Source of the DNA: Calditrichia bacterium
GTDB taxonomy: Bacteria > Calditrichota > Calditrichia > RBG-13-44-9 > J075
NCBI GenBank assembly: GCA_028284445.1
Contig: JANQRS010000037.1
Coordinates: forward strand, 1 to 64,000
Length of the DNA stretch: 64,000 nucleotides
Direction of reading: 5' to 3'
Under the pieces are notes generated by a model, which did no database searches, had not been told where the DNA came from, and saw only the letters and a program-made list of their open reading frames with translations. Positions 32,920 through 41,860 of the stretch are shown here, piece after piece. The position numbers and the translations under genes are program-made. The stretch's first letter is position 1, and each line of letters starts with the position of its first letter.

Positions 32920-33708
32920 CTAAATCCCGAAAAACGCTCGGGCGGTTTTTGTGGTTGCTTCGGCAACTTCCTTTTCTGTTTTACCAAGGCTTTCGGCAAC
33001 CACCTTTAGAATATGAGGTAAATACGTTGGTTCGTTACGACGATCTGCCGGTCGCGGCTTCAGATCCCGCGGTAACAGGAAGGGCGCATCTGTTTCAAGC
33101 ATCAATCGTTCCAGTGGCATCCTTGGCAGCAATTCGCGAAGATGCAATCCGCGCCGTTCATCGCAAATCCAGCCGGTAATCCCGATGTGCATGTCCATCA
33201 CCAGATATTGATCCAGCTCCTCTGCGGTCCCCGTGAAGCAATGAACGACAGCTTTTTCAAATTGGGAGCGGTATCCAGAAACAATATCGACGAATGCCTC
33301 ATGGGCGTCCCTTTCATGGAGGAAAAGGGGCATATTTAATTCACAAGCGAGCTCAATCTGCTGGCGAAAACAAGTTGCCTGGGCCTGGCGCGGTGAAAAA
33401 TTACGGTTGAAATCCAGGCCGCATTCGCCAATAGCAACAACTTCAGGATGCTGAGCAAGGTCGCGCAATTTGGACATGGTTCGCGCCGTTGCATGTTTGG
33501 CATCGTGTGGATGAACGCCGGCCGTTGAATAAAGTCGGCCAGGATGCTGGAGCGCCAGCTTCCTGGCAGCGGTGCTGGCCCGTTCGCTGGTGCCGGTTAG
33601 AATCATGGCGCTGACGCCTGCATCCGCCGCTCGCTGGATGACCGCATCTCTATCCTTGTCAAACGAGCGATGTGTCAGGTTCACGCCAATATCGATAATC
33701 TCATTCAC
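32920..33708 (-). CDS. tatD: TatD-family metal-dependent hydrolase
   Basis: A 262-residue TIM-barrel DNase-like hydrolase. It closely follows the E. coli TatD pattern: DIGVNLT at the N-terminus (in place of the DxHxH of other family members), STAGVHPHD, AIGECGLDFNRNFS, HCFTGT, GITGWICDERRG and ETDAPFLLPRDL. It is cytoplasmic. Its start overlaps the acetyltransferase stop by four bases, so the two are translationally coupled. It is linked to DNA repair and quality control in other bacteria. Confidence 0.94.
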   Translation of the reverse strand: MNEIIDIGVNLTHRSFDKDRDAVIQRAADAGVSAMILTGTSERASTAARKLALQHPGRLYSTAGVHPHDAKHATARTMSKLRDLAQHPEVVAIGECGLDFNRNFSPRQAQATCFRQQIELACELNMPLFLHERDAHEAFVDIVSGYRSQFEKAVVHCFTGTAEELDQYLVMDMHIGITGWICDERRGLHLRELLPRMPLERLMLETDAPFLLPRDLKPRPADRRNEPTYLPHILKVVAESLGKTEKEVAEATTKTARAFFGI

Positions 33709-34175
33709 TGTAATATATCCTTGTAAAATCCCGGCCAGGAATCCGGTATTTCAACTGCTCCTACCAGCCGCTCATAAAAATCCGTTGGTCCCGCAGCGCC
33801 AATGATTGCGTACTGGTATCCCTTGCTGTGCATATCTCGCAAACAGGCCATCAGCAATGCCTTACCAATGCCTTTACCGCGCTGAGCTTCATCCACGCCG
33901 GTTGGCCCGAAGACGCCCAGGGAGGTGGCATCATAACAGGCAAATCCCAGCATTTCGTTCTTGGTTTTGGCAATGTAGCAGCTAACCGGCCGGGTGTATA
34001 GGGCTGCTGTGGTTTCACTTGCCCAACCCTTATTGAACGTAGTCTTCACCCATTCGATGACCAAATGGTTTTCCGGTGAAATCGGTTTGCGGATCTCGAT
34101 ATCGTCGGATTTGAGCATGGAACGCAGTGGCGTTTCCAAATCGAGTTCATAAAGACGTACCAGCATGTCCGGCAT
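33705..34175 (-). CDS. GNAT-family N-acetyltransferase
   Basis: A 156-residue acetyl-CoA-dependent acetyltransferase. The acetyl-CoA pyrophosphate loop is QRGKGIGKALLMACL, with preceding strand LGVFGPTGVDE. The start shares one base with the stop of the upstream lipoprotein gene (TAATG), with GGCGGAG as ribosome binding site. The substrate is unknown. Confidence 0.88.
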   Translation of the reverse strand: MPDMLVRLYELDLETPLRSMLKSDDIEIRKPISPENHLVIEWVKTTFNKGWASETTAALYTRPVSCYIAKTKNEMLGFACYDATSLGVFGPTGVDEAQRGKGIGKALLMACLRDMHSKGYQYAIIGAAGPTDFYERLVGAVEIPDSWPGFYKDILQ

Positions 34176-35251
34176 TATTCACTCCGCCTGGTTTGAATGT
34201 TGAGTTTCGCGACTCGTCCTTCTGATCCGGCTGCAAAAAGCGTATTGCTCGGCGCATGAATATCGGCTGTATGGAAACCGGTGTCGCTGAATGATTGCCA
34301 GCTATTGCCATTGTCCGTTGAGTAATCCGACCCGCTGGGTCCGGTGGTTATCAAATATTCTTTTCCGGCAATAGTCATGTAACCTATCCAGGAGCGAAAA
34401 GGCATGCGATCTGCTTGTTGAATCGGCTGCCAGGTGCGGCCACCATCGCTGGTGCGCATAAAATTGATGCCGGTTTTCTCAGCCTGTGCATAATCGCCGC
34501 CAACGGCAACCCCGTTTAGAGAATCTTTGAAAGCCAGGCCGAAAATACCGGTTGAGGGCTCACCGGCCATCATCGGTGTATCATGAACCGTCCAGTTGTT
34601 TCCGCGATCACCGGATCGGAATACACGAGCTGAACTACCACCGCTGCCGATCCAAACATGACTATCTCCCCAGGTGATCAGGCAGGTACCGCTGGCCGCG
34701 AAGGCATATTCACCTTCTTTAGCGGCCGGCATTTGCGCATTATTGATTTCCGTCCATTGACGCCCGTCCAATGTGCGAAATAAGACAAATTTGCCATCAA
34801 TCGGGTCACTGAAAACGACGCCCGTTTGCGCATCCCAGAATCCCATACTGCTGAAGAAGCCCTTTGGGTAAGGATTGACCAGTTGCAAGTCCCAGGTATC
34901 TCCTCCGTTGGTGCTCTTGTAAACCCGGGTATTTTCACCCTCTCCGGCAGCCATCAGATAAATAATGTTGTCAAACACGGCAATATCCCGAAAGTCGAGT
35001 GAATCTGCTCCAGGAACAACTGCCTTTTGCCATGACAAACCGTCATCGGTCGTTGAGACATATGTTCCGCCGGCACCGCTAATCCAGGCCGTCTTCGGAC
35101 CATCAACAGCCGCACCACGGATCGATGCATTTGTCCCGCTGTTTTGTACGGTCCAATCGAGTGTAACGGTATACGATGGCGGTGCCTCGCTGCAAGCGCT
35201 TAGGAATAGGATGAGGGTTGACAGAAAGGTCAGTTGTTGCAAGTAGTGCAT
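34175..35251 (-). CDS. lipoprotein with BNR/YCF48-like beta-propeller
   Basis: A 358-residue outer- or periplasmic-membrane lipoprotein (lipobox LSAC, Cys20). It has repeated Asp-box-like units (STTDDGLSWQ, STNGGDTWD, RTLDGRQWTE, RSGDRGNNWT, RTSDGGRTWQ, STDNGNSWQS) spaced 40-60 residues apart, the pattern of sialidase/YCF48 propellers. It is the first gene of a - strand unit with an acetyltransferase and TatD. Whether it is an enzyme or a structural propeller is not clear; no catalytic residues of true sialidases were seen. Confidence 0.85.
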   Translation of the reverse strand: MHYLQQLTFLSTLILFLSACSEAPPSYTVTLDWTVQNSGTNASIRGAAVDGPKTAWISGAGGTYVSTTDDGLSWQKAVVPGADSLDFRDIAVFDNIIYLMAAGEGENTRVYKSTNGGDTWDLQLVNPYPKGFFSSMGFWDAQTGVVFSDPIDGKFVLFRTLDGRQWTEINNAQMPAAKEGEYAFAASGTCLITWGDSHVWIGSGGSSARVFRSGDRGNNWTVHDTPMMAGEPSTGIFGLAFKDSLNGVAVGGDYAQAEKTGINFMRTSDGGRTWQPIQQADRMPFRSWIGYMTIAGKEYLITTGPSGSDYSTDNGNSWQSFSDTGFHTADIHAPSNTLFAAGSEGRVAKLNIQTRRSE

Positions 35252-35573
35252 AATTCAGCCTTTGAGTATCATTCTTGAATTCGTTTAGTTGTATAATAGA
35301 TGCCTTGTGTCGTTTCCCCCCTCTATCTCCGTCCGGGGGGAGATAGAGGGGGATCTTTTGCGAACTTCCATCTCTATCAAAAAACCGCCGGATATCAATA
35401 TAACCATATGTTTTGAAAGGTCTATCACAGAGATTTCATATCTTCTTGTGTGGTGTGACTTCAAGGCGGCTTGCCGGTCTGAATAAATAGTTGAAATTAG
35501 ACAAAAGGCTTTATGATATACAAGAGGCTTTCTTGAAGGAAAGCGAACGACTTGTTTGAATGGAGGAGAAGAC
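35252..35573. other. divergent intergenic region with hairpin
   Basis: About 320 bp between divergent genes. It contains family H hairpin copy 2 and, nearer the + strand gene, TTGAAA followed after 17 bases by TGATAT (about 35491-35519), a weak sigma-70-like promoter. Nothing else was recognised. Confidence 0.5.
35314..35353. repeat. GC-rich hairpin, family H copy 2
   Basis: TCCCCCCTCTATCTCC and its complement flank a short GTCC centre. Unlike the other four copies it lies in a divergent promoter region, so it is not simply a terminator. Confidence 0.75.
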
Positions 35574-36611
35574 ATGAGTAAAGGCATGAAGATTTTTCTG
35601 GGGCTCCTGGCTCTGCTATTGATGGCATTGTTGTGCACCTTCTGTCATCAAGGTGGCATTGAGGCTGACTTGAAATCCCGAACAACGCAGGCGCTCGCCG
35701 ATGCTGGCATTAAGGTTGACGATGTAGTGCTGAATGGACGCGACGTGACTCTTGCAGGCAAGGTGGGTTCCGAATCGCTAAAGCAGAAAGCAGCGGAGAT
35801 TGCCGCGGGCGTATGGGGCGTGAGAACCGTCAAAAATGAACTGGGTCTCGGAGATCTTCTGGGCACAATTAAGGATCGTTTGGCGGCCGCCGGCATCGAT
35901 CTGCCGGATATTTCGCTCAACGGTAGCGACGTGACCTTGAATGGCGTGGTGCCAAGCCTGGAGATTAAGAATCGAATTAACGCAATTTTAGGTGCCATTC
36001 CCGGCATCGGGAAAATAATTGACAATTTGACCATTTCCGCCGGCGATCTGCTCAGCCGCATTAAGGCAAAACTGACATCACTTGGATTCAAGCTCCCCGG
36101 CATATCTCTCGACGGCAAAGATGTTACCCTGGACGGTGAAGTGGCAACAGCTGAAATCAAGAATCGGATTGGTGAAATCGTGGGCGCTATTCCGGGCGTC
36201 GGCAAAGTAACCAACAATCTGCTTGTCAAGGCTTCCGTTGATCAAGCAATGGCCGATGCCCAGAAAGTCTTAAACAATCTCTTCAGCGTGAAGAAAGTTG
36301 AATTCCGAACCAGCGAAGATGCTATTTTGAGACGAAGTTTCCCGATTCTCGATGAAGTTGCAACGGTTCTCAAGAAGTATCCGACCTTCCGGGTGGCCGT
36401 GCGCGGACATACGGATTCTCGCGGTGATGAAGCTTTCAACGAAGAGCTCAGTCAGCGACGGGCAGACGCAGTACGCGAATATCTGATTCGTCAGGGAGTC
36501 GCCAGAAATCGGCTAAGCAGCAAAGGCTTTGGTAGCAGCAAACCATTGGCAAGCAATTCCACAGCCGAAGGCCGGCAGAGCAATCGCCGTGTAGAGTTTG
36601 CCTTAAACTAA
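35574..36611 (+). CDS. BON-domain OmpA-family envelope protein
   Basis: A 345-residue protein: N-terminal membrane anchor (about 5-24), three tandem BON-like domains (about 30-90, 95-160 and 165-220, each with a VTLNG/VTLDG strand motif), and a C-terminal OmpA-like peptidoglycan-binding domain (VAVRGHTDSRGDEAFNEELSQRRAD, NRRVEFAL). It probably links the membrane to the cell wall. The start is ATG 35574 with GGAGGAG before it; a TTG six codons upstream is unlikely. Confidence 0.92.
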   Translation: MSKGMKIFLGLLALLLMALLCTFCHQGGIEADLKSRTTQALADAGIKVDDVVLNGRDVTLAGKVGSESLKQKAAEIAAGVWGVRTVKNELGLGDLLGTIKDRLAAAGIDLPDISLNGSDVTLNGVVPSLEIKNRINAILGAIPGIGKIIDNLTISAGDLLSRIKAKLTSLGFKLPGISLDGKDVTLDGEVATAEIKNRIGEIVGAIPGVGKVTNNLLVKASVDQAMADAQKVLNNLFSVKKVEFRTSEDAILRRSFPILDEVATVLKKYPTFRVAVRGHTDSRGDEAFNEELSQRRADAVREYLIRQGVARNRLSSKGFGSSKPLASNSTAEGRQSNRRVEFALN

Positions 36612-36635
36612 GGTGGGTTAGGCAATTTTTATTGC

Positions 36636-36685
36636 GAGACATCCCCCCTGCGTCCCACTTCGAAGGGGGAAACAGGGGATGTCTC
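36636..36685. repeat. GC-rich hairpin, family H copy 3
   Basis: GAGACATCCCC and GGGGATGTCTC form the outer stem, with an inner TCCC/GGGGA pairing around ACTTCGAA. It lies between convergent genes and shares the TTCGAAGGGGG core with copy 1. Probable bidirectional terminator. Confidence 0.75.
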
Positions 36686-36688
36686 ATT

Positions 36689-37834
36689 TTATGATCGCAT
36701 CTCTTTCAACACCGCATGAAACGCTTCAAGGAATATCTCCACATCCTCCCGGGTGTTGTATCCCTGAACGGAAATGCGAATGAAGTACTGACCATTATGA
36801 AAATTGACCGGGACTTCGACACGATGGTCATCATACAAACGGCGCTTTAGCTCATAGCCATCGATATTTGCCGGGAGCAGTTGTGCGCACATCTGTTGAA
36901 ACCAGGCGCCGCTTTCAGGGGCGATTGGTGGCAGGTCGCAGATGCTGCTCATCTCAGTTCTCGCGAATTTTACGAGCTCATGGCACTGTCGCCGGATTGC
37001 TGGCCAATTATTCTCTTCAAAGAATTTGATCGCTTCTCCTACTGTCAAATAAGAGGCAATGTCACGCGTTCCCTGGAATTCATTCTCCTGGATAAATTCC
37101 GAATCGCTGGCAGAAGGCGTCGCCCAGCTAACGACACGCGGTTCAATAATTCCCTGGAGTTCCGGTTTAACATAAGCAAATGCAGCGCCTTTTGGCGCCA
37201 TTAACCATTTGTGACAGTTACCGGAATAGAAATCTGCATCCAACGCCTGGAGATCCAGTGGCAGCTGCCCTGGAACATGGGCGCCGTCGATAATTGTCCA
37301 GATACCGCGCTCCTTTGCTCTCCGGATTAATTCCTCAAGCGGAAAGGTCAAGCCGGTAGGGGAGGTGATGTGACTGAGAAACAAAACCCGGGTTCTCGCC
37401 GAAACGCCGGACCATACTTCTTCAAAAAAATCTTCATGGGTAGTTACCGGCAACGTGATGGGCATTTGCTTGTAAACGGCGCCGGTGTTCCGGCATACCA
37501 ACGCCCACATTCGATCAAGCGCACCATACTCCTGATCACAGCTAAGGATTTCATCACCGGCCTGCAAGGGCAATGAGCGAGCAATTAGGTTGATGCCGCT
37601 GGTAGCGTTTGGGACAAAGACAAGGTCTTCCGCATCAGCATTAACGAACCCGGCGAGGCGTTCCCGAGCAGCTTTCATTAATTCGCCAAAACGGCGTCCA
37701 ATAAATTCAACCGGCTGGCGCTCCAGTTCCAGCTGCCAGGCCTGATATCTATTAAAAACCGGTTTCGGGCAGGCGCCAAAAGAGCCGTGGTTGAGAAAAA
37801 CGATATCGGGACGGATATTGAATTGTTCTCGCAT
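36689..37834 (-). CDS. aminotransferase class V (isopenicillin-N-epimerase-like)
   Basis: A 381-residue PLP enzyme of fold type I. The PLP Lys is Lys209 (SGNCHKWLMAPKG) and Asp183 (IIDGAHVPGQ) binds the pyridine nitrogen. The N-terminal FLNHGSFGACP is typical of the CefD-like branch. The reaction cannot be assigned beyond PLP chemistry. It starts one base after the stop of the acetyltransferase gene upstream, so the two form an operon. Confidence 0.9.
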   Translation of the reverse strand: MREQFNIRPDIVFLNHGSFGACPKPVFNRYQAWQLELERQPVEFIGRRFGELMKAARERLAGFVNADAEDLVFVPNATSGINLIARSLPLQAGDEILSCDQEYGALDRMWALVCRNTGAVYKQMPITLPVTTHEDFFEEVWSGVSARTRVLFLSHITSPTGLTFPLEELIRRAKERGIWTIIDGAHVPGQLPLDLQALDADFYSGNCHKWLMAPKGAAFAYVKPELQGIIEPRVVSWATPSASDSEFIQENEFQGTRDIASYLTVGEAIKFFEENNWPAIRRQCHELVKFARTEMSSICDLPPIAPESGAWFQQMCAQLLPANIDGYELKRRLYDDHRVEVPVNFHNGQYFIRISVQGYNTREDVEIFLEAFHAVLKEMRS

Positions 37835-37835
37835 G

Positions 37836-38312
37836 TTAATTGCCTTTCATGATCAGAAATTGTTCTGTCGGGGGGATTTTGTTCGGATCGAGCTGCCAAA
37901 TCTGAAACCCTACCTTTTCGCAGAGCACTTTCATTCGGATATTCTGATTGTGATGGCTGGTCGCAATGTGAGTAACATCAGGGTACTTTCTTAATCGACG
38001 AATTGCCTCTTGTAAGGCAGCATATCCGTAGCCTTTTCCTTGATGCTCACTGTCTATCATTAAGCGCAGGACAAAGCCAATGCCGTCACCTGGGAATTCC
38101 AGCATGATGAAGCCAATCGGTTTCTCTTTTGGCTTCGGTCCCGGTTCGCGCCCGTCAAAAATTAGATAGGGATGAAGTCTGGAATTGACATAGGCCTCTG
38201 CCAGAGATCTTGCATTGTCACAGATAAAATGCTCCTGTTCCTGCGAGATTTTCAATGCCAGACACCTGTTAAGATTTTCGTGTGTTATCTGATGAAAACT
38301 AACCTCTTTCAT
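37836..38312 (-). CDS. GNAT-family N-acetyltransferase
   Basis: A 158-residue acetyltransferase, resembling spermidine/diamine acetyltransferases. The acetyl-CoA loop is EHQGKGYGYAALQEAIRRL, preceded by FVLRLMID. The start at 38312 (MKEVSFHQIT) follows GGGAGGAG; upstream in-frame codons up to 38396 lack similarity to the family. It heads an operon with the class V aminotransferase, suggesting shared amine or amino-acid metabolism (inferred). Confidence 0.85.
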   Translation of the reverse strand: MKEVSFHQITHENLNRCLALKISQEQEHFICDNARSLAEAYVNSRLHPYLIFDGREPGPKPKEKPIGFIMLEFPGDGIGFVLRLMIDSEHQGKGYGYAALQEAIRRLRKYPDVTHIATSHHNQNIRMKVLCEKVGFQIWQLDPNKIPPTEQFLIMKGN

Positions 38313-38595
38313 GACTCCTCCCGGCATCTCTCCACTCTCTATTTCCTTTGTGTGTCTTCGCTGTCCTTCGCGGTAAATTCTTATTACTGTACCCACTACG
38401 GTTTGTCGGATTACGCCCTGCCGGTTTTACGCCAGATCCTGACTCCTGCGGCGACCAAGTCGACCTACAGTTAGGCAAACAACTGCCAGTCGCTAACTGC
38501 CAACCGCTAACTGCATTCTTCATTCTTCTGTTGCATTTGATTTCTCAATCGAATGATGTACATTCGGACGTTTGTCAACTGGAATAGGGGAATAT

Positions 38596-39984
38596 ATGTT
38601 CGAAGCTGCAATTTATGCAAACCGTCGTCAAAAACTGATGTCTGATGTCGAGTCCGGAGTGATTCTGCTGATGGGCAATCCGGAAAGCCCAATGAATTAC
38701 CTTGCCAACACCTACCATTTCCGCCAGGATAGTTCATTTTTGTATTTTGTCGGCATTAATTTGCCAGATCTGGCGGCCATCATTGATGTAGATGAGGGCC
38801 GAACCATCCTGTTTGGCGAAGATTTGACCGTTGATCAAATTGTATGGATGGGACCTCAACCGACACTTTCCGAATTGGGTGCTGCCAGCAGCATTAGTGA
38901 AATAGCCCCGGCAAAAGATCTTGCCAGCTATCTTGGCAAGGCAAAGACAGCCGGACGCCAGATTCATTATCTACCGCCGTATCGTGGCGAGAACATCATC
39001 AGCCTTTTCAATATGCTGGATATTCCGCCCTCCAGAGCTGTAGCAAGTGCTTCAGAAAAGCTGATTCGGGCAGTTATTGCTCAGCGTGCTTATAAGTCGG
39101 AGGAAGAAATTCAGCAGATCGAAATTGCCCTGGATACGTCTCACGCGATGCATGTTGCCGCGATGCAGGCCAGTGCTTCTGGCAAGTATGAACGTGAAGT
39201 GGTTGCTTTGAAAGAAAGCGTTGCTTACGCTCGCGGTGTACGAGTCGCCTATCCGGTGATTTTTTCAGTCGATGGGCAGACGCTCCATAATCACTATCAC
39301 GGCAATGTGATGCAGGACGGCGATATTATTGTGAATGACTCTGGTGCGGAATCGCCGATGTATTATGCCAGCGATATCACTCGAACCATTCCGGTAAGCG
39401 GACGATTTACAGACCGGCAGCGTGAATTATACGAGATTGTCCTGGATTCGGAAGTTCGTGGGATTGAAGCAATCAAACCCGGCGTGCGTTTTCTTGATAT
39501 TCATAAACTCTGCGCCCGGATCCTGATGGAAGGCTTGAAAGATGTTGGCCTTGTAAAAGGTGATCCTCAAGAGATCGTTGAAACCGGTGCATACGCCTGT
39601 TTCTTTCAATGTGGAACTGGCCATATGATGGGGCTGGATGTACACGACATGGAGGACCTTGGCGAACAATTCGTCGGATATGACAGTGCAACCACTCGCA
39701 GTGACAAATTTGGTATGTGTTATCTGAGAATGGCCCGGGCACTGGAGTCCGGATTTGTGGTTACGGTTGAGCCCGGATTGTATTTTATCCCCGAATTGAT
39801 AGATCAATGGCGTCGTGAGAAGAAGTTCGAAGAGTTTATTAACTACGACAAGTTGGAACGATATCGGGATTTTGGTGGCATCCGCATTGAGGATAACGTG
39901 CTGGTGACAGACGACGGTTTTCGCATTCTCGGCAAGCCGATACCGAAAACCGTTGCTGATGTTGAGGCTGCTTGTGCGATGTAG
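38596..39984 (+). CDS. aminopeptidase P-family (M24B) metallopeptidase
   Basis: A 462-residue cytoplasmic peptidase, likely cleaving Xaa-Pro bonds. The N-terminal domain (about 1-160) precedes the pita-bread catalytic domain. The dimetal ligands are in NDSGAE (Asp), YASDITRTI (Asp), GTGHMMGLDVHD (His), TVEPGLYF (Glu) and GIRIEDNV (Glu). GGGGAA precedes ATG 38596. A TTG eight codons upstream is less likely. It stands alone. Confidence 0.93.
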   Translation: MFEAAIYANRRQKLMSDVESGVILLMGNPESPMNYLANTYHFRQDSSFLYFVGINLPDLAAIIDVDEGRTILFGEDLTVDQIVWMGPQPTLSELGAASSISEIAPAKDLASYLGKAKTAGRQIHYLPPYRGENIISLFNMLDIPPSRAVASASEKLIRAVIAQRAYKSEEEIQQIEIALDTSHAMHVAAMQASASGKYEREVVALKESVAYARGVRVAYPVIFSVDGQTLHNHYHGNVMQDGDIIVNDSGAESPMYYASDITRTIPVSGRFTDRQRELYEIVLDSEVRGIEAIKPGVRFLDIHKLCARILMEGLKDVGLVKGDPQEIVETGAYACFFQCGTGHMMGLDVHDMEDLGEQFVGYDSATTRSDKFGMCYLRMARALESGFVVTVEPGLYFIPELIDQWRREKKFEEFINYDKLERYRDFGGIRIEDNVLVTDDGFRILGKPIPKTVADVEAACAM

Positions 39985-40085
39985 TTTGTCAAGAATGGGG
40001 ACGTTTTCAAGGTCCGGATTATTGATCAGACACTCTGTCTGCACCGGGCCTTCATATTTTTATTAACACAAAGAAGGGGAGAACT

Positions 40086-40460
40086 ATGGAACGAATTACG
40101 ATTAATGGCGGTATTGCCATGATTCTACTCGGGGTGGCAGCCTACGTGAGCAGTGGCTTTGCCAGTCTCACCGCAATGATTCCAGCCTTTTTCGGCATTC
40201 CGATTACCGCACTGGGTTGGCTGGCCAAAGATGAAAACAAGAAGAAGCACGCGATGCATGGCATGGCAGTGTTGGCATTACTTGGTTTTCTAGGTAGCAT
40301 CCGTGGTGTTGGCGGCCTTTTTTCATTGATGGCCGGTGGTGAAGTGCTTCGTCCGGCTGCCGTGATCGTGCAAAGTATCATGGCCGTCATTTGCGGCGTA
40401 CTGTTGTTCTTTGCCGTGCAATCCTTTATTGAAGCGCGTCGGGCACGCCAATCTGAATAG
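40086..40460 (+). CDS. small membrane protein, unknown
   Basis: A 124-residue protein with four hydrophobic helices and a charged loop DENKKKHAMHGM in the middle. I do not recognise the family. GGGGAG precedes the start. The gene lies 33 bp before a TRIC-like channel gene and may share its transcript. Confidence 0.7.
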   Translation: MERITINGGIAMILLGVAAYVSSGFASLTAMIPAFFGIPITALGWLAKDENKKKHAMHGMAVLALLGFLGSIRGVGGLFSLMAGGEVLRPAAVIVQSIMAVICGVLLFFAVQSFIEARRARQSE

Positions 40461-40493
40461 ATATCTATCGTTCATTGAGCAGGAAATAGAGCC

Positions 40494-41114
40494 TTGTTGA
40501 TTTACGTGCTCGATCTCTTTGGTATTGCTGTCTTTGCTATTACCGGCGCCCTAGTTGCCCGTGATCGCCAGCTGGATGTTTTTGGCGGTGTGGTTCTTGC
40601 CCTGGTTACCGCGGTCGGCGGCGGCACTTTTCGTGACGTGGTGCTGGGCATCAGGCCGGTTTTCTGGGTGGCCGACAGCAACTATGTATGGGTTGCCAGC
40701 GTTACCGCGCTGGCAACTTTTTTTGTTCTTCGATATTACAAAATTCCCGGCCGGCCACTTCTCCTTGCCGATGCGTTTGGACTCGCTATTTTTACTGTGA
40801 TGGGTACTGAGAGGGCTTTGGCCCATGCTGCCCCGCCAACCATTGCCATCGTTATGGGCGTAATGACCGGCAGCGGTGGCGGCATGATTCGCGATGTGTT
40901 GGCAGGGCAGGTGCCGCTTGTCTTGCGCAAAGAAATCTATGCAACCGCCGCACTCAGCGGTGCTGCCTTCTTTGTCGCCGCGCGTGCCTTTGACGTGCCT
41001 GCCACGCTTGCAACTATTACAGCTGTCATTGTTGTTTTCCTTCTGCGCCTCGCCGGTATTCGCTGGGGTTGGGCGCTGCCGGTATTTCGGGGCCGCGGGA
41101 AAGAAGGGGAATGA
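40494..41114 (+). CDS. TRIC-family (UPF0126/YicG-like) cation channel
   Basis: A 206-residue protein with seven helices in two homologous halves, each marked by a GGGxxRD motif (AVGGGTFRDVVLG and GSGGGMIRDVLAG). This is the bacterial TRIC-type cation channel family, probably for K+. It starts at TTG 40494 with AGGAAA upstream. Its stop lies two bases from the stop of the opposite-strand ABC permease gene, with no terminator between. Confidence 0.92.
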   Translation: MLIYVLDLFGIAVFAITGALVARDRQLDVFGGVVLALVTAVGGGTFRDVVLGIRPVFWVADSNYVWVASVTALATFFVLRYYKIPGRPLLLADAFGLAIFTVMGTERALAHAAPPTIAIVMGVMTGSGGGMIRDVLAGQVPLVLRKEIYATAALSGAAFFVAARAFDVPATLATITAVIVVFLLRLAGIRWGWALPVFRGRGKEGE

Positions 41115-41116
41115 CG

Positions 41117-41860
41117 CTAAATGAATTTCTCGCGGCTTTGTAGACGAAGCAGCCCACCAAGGACAGCTACTGCTGAACCGATTAGCAAGTAAAGACGATT
41201 GTAGAAGATGGTGTCATACCATACCTGACGGCTAACACCAAGCGATTCGATGGGATAATAGGGGTTAAGGAAGATATTCCAGCGGCTTTCATCGAGAATG
41301 TCACCGCTAATCATGAAGAACATACCGATGATGATCATGATTGCCGCAGTGCCATTACCATTGCGGACCGTCGTCGAGAAAAAGAATGCAATGCTGCCCA
41401 GAAAATAAATTGGGAACATCAGGTGAAAAGCCATTTCAAAAACCGGGACGGGCACCAGAACCACGGAGCAAAGCACACAGAGCATTACCATCACGAAATA
41501 CACCAGCAAAAAGATGATCAATAGCCGAACCAGCCAGACTTTATAGCGATAGTTTGGGATACCAAATACCATTTCGATGGTATGATTGTCCATATCATTC
41601 TGAATGCCGAAGCAGCTCGGATAGAAAATCAGTAGCAGGCCGGGCAAGGTCAGAATTTCAAACGCATCGCGAAGGTCCGGAAACCATTCTTTGTCGAATA
41701 AGCCCACGACAGATACCAGTAGAAAAAAGCCGACCGCTGCCAACAGAAAGTAGATGAACTTGTCTGCGAAGACGATGCGCAGGTTGTGGCGGACTGACTC
41801 AACAGCGACGCGCAAAATTTTGCTGTACTTTCGGCTACCCGCGGATGTTGCCTGGCTCAT
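41117..41860 (-). CDS. ABC-2-type transporter permease
   Basis: A 247-residue inner-membrane permease with six predicted helices and the ABC-2 pattern (FDKEWFPDLRDAFEILTLPGLLLIF, then paired helices). ATG 41860 overlaps the TGA of the upstream RND-ABC fusion gene (ATGA), so the two are translationally coupled. The natural ATPase partner is the ABC domain carried by that fusion. It is the last gene of the export locus. Confidence 0.88.
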   Translation of the reverse strand: MSQATSAGSRKYSKILRVAVESVRHNLRIVFADKFIYFLLAAVGFFLLVSVVGLFDKEWFPDLRDAFEILTLPGLLLIFYPSCFGIQNDMDNHTIEMVFGIPNYRYKVWLVRLLIIFLLVYFVMVMLCVLCSVVLVPVPVFEMAFHLMFPIYFLGSIAFFFSTTVRNGNGTAAIMIIIGMFFMISGDILDESRWNIFLNPYYPIESLGVSRQVWYDTIFYNRLYLLIGSAVAVLGGLLRLQSREKFI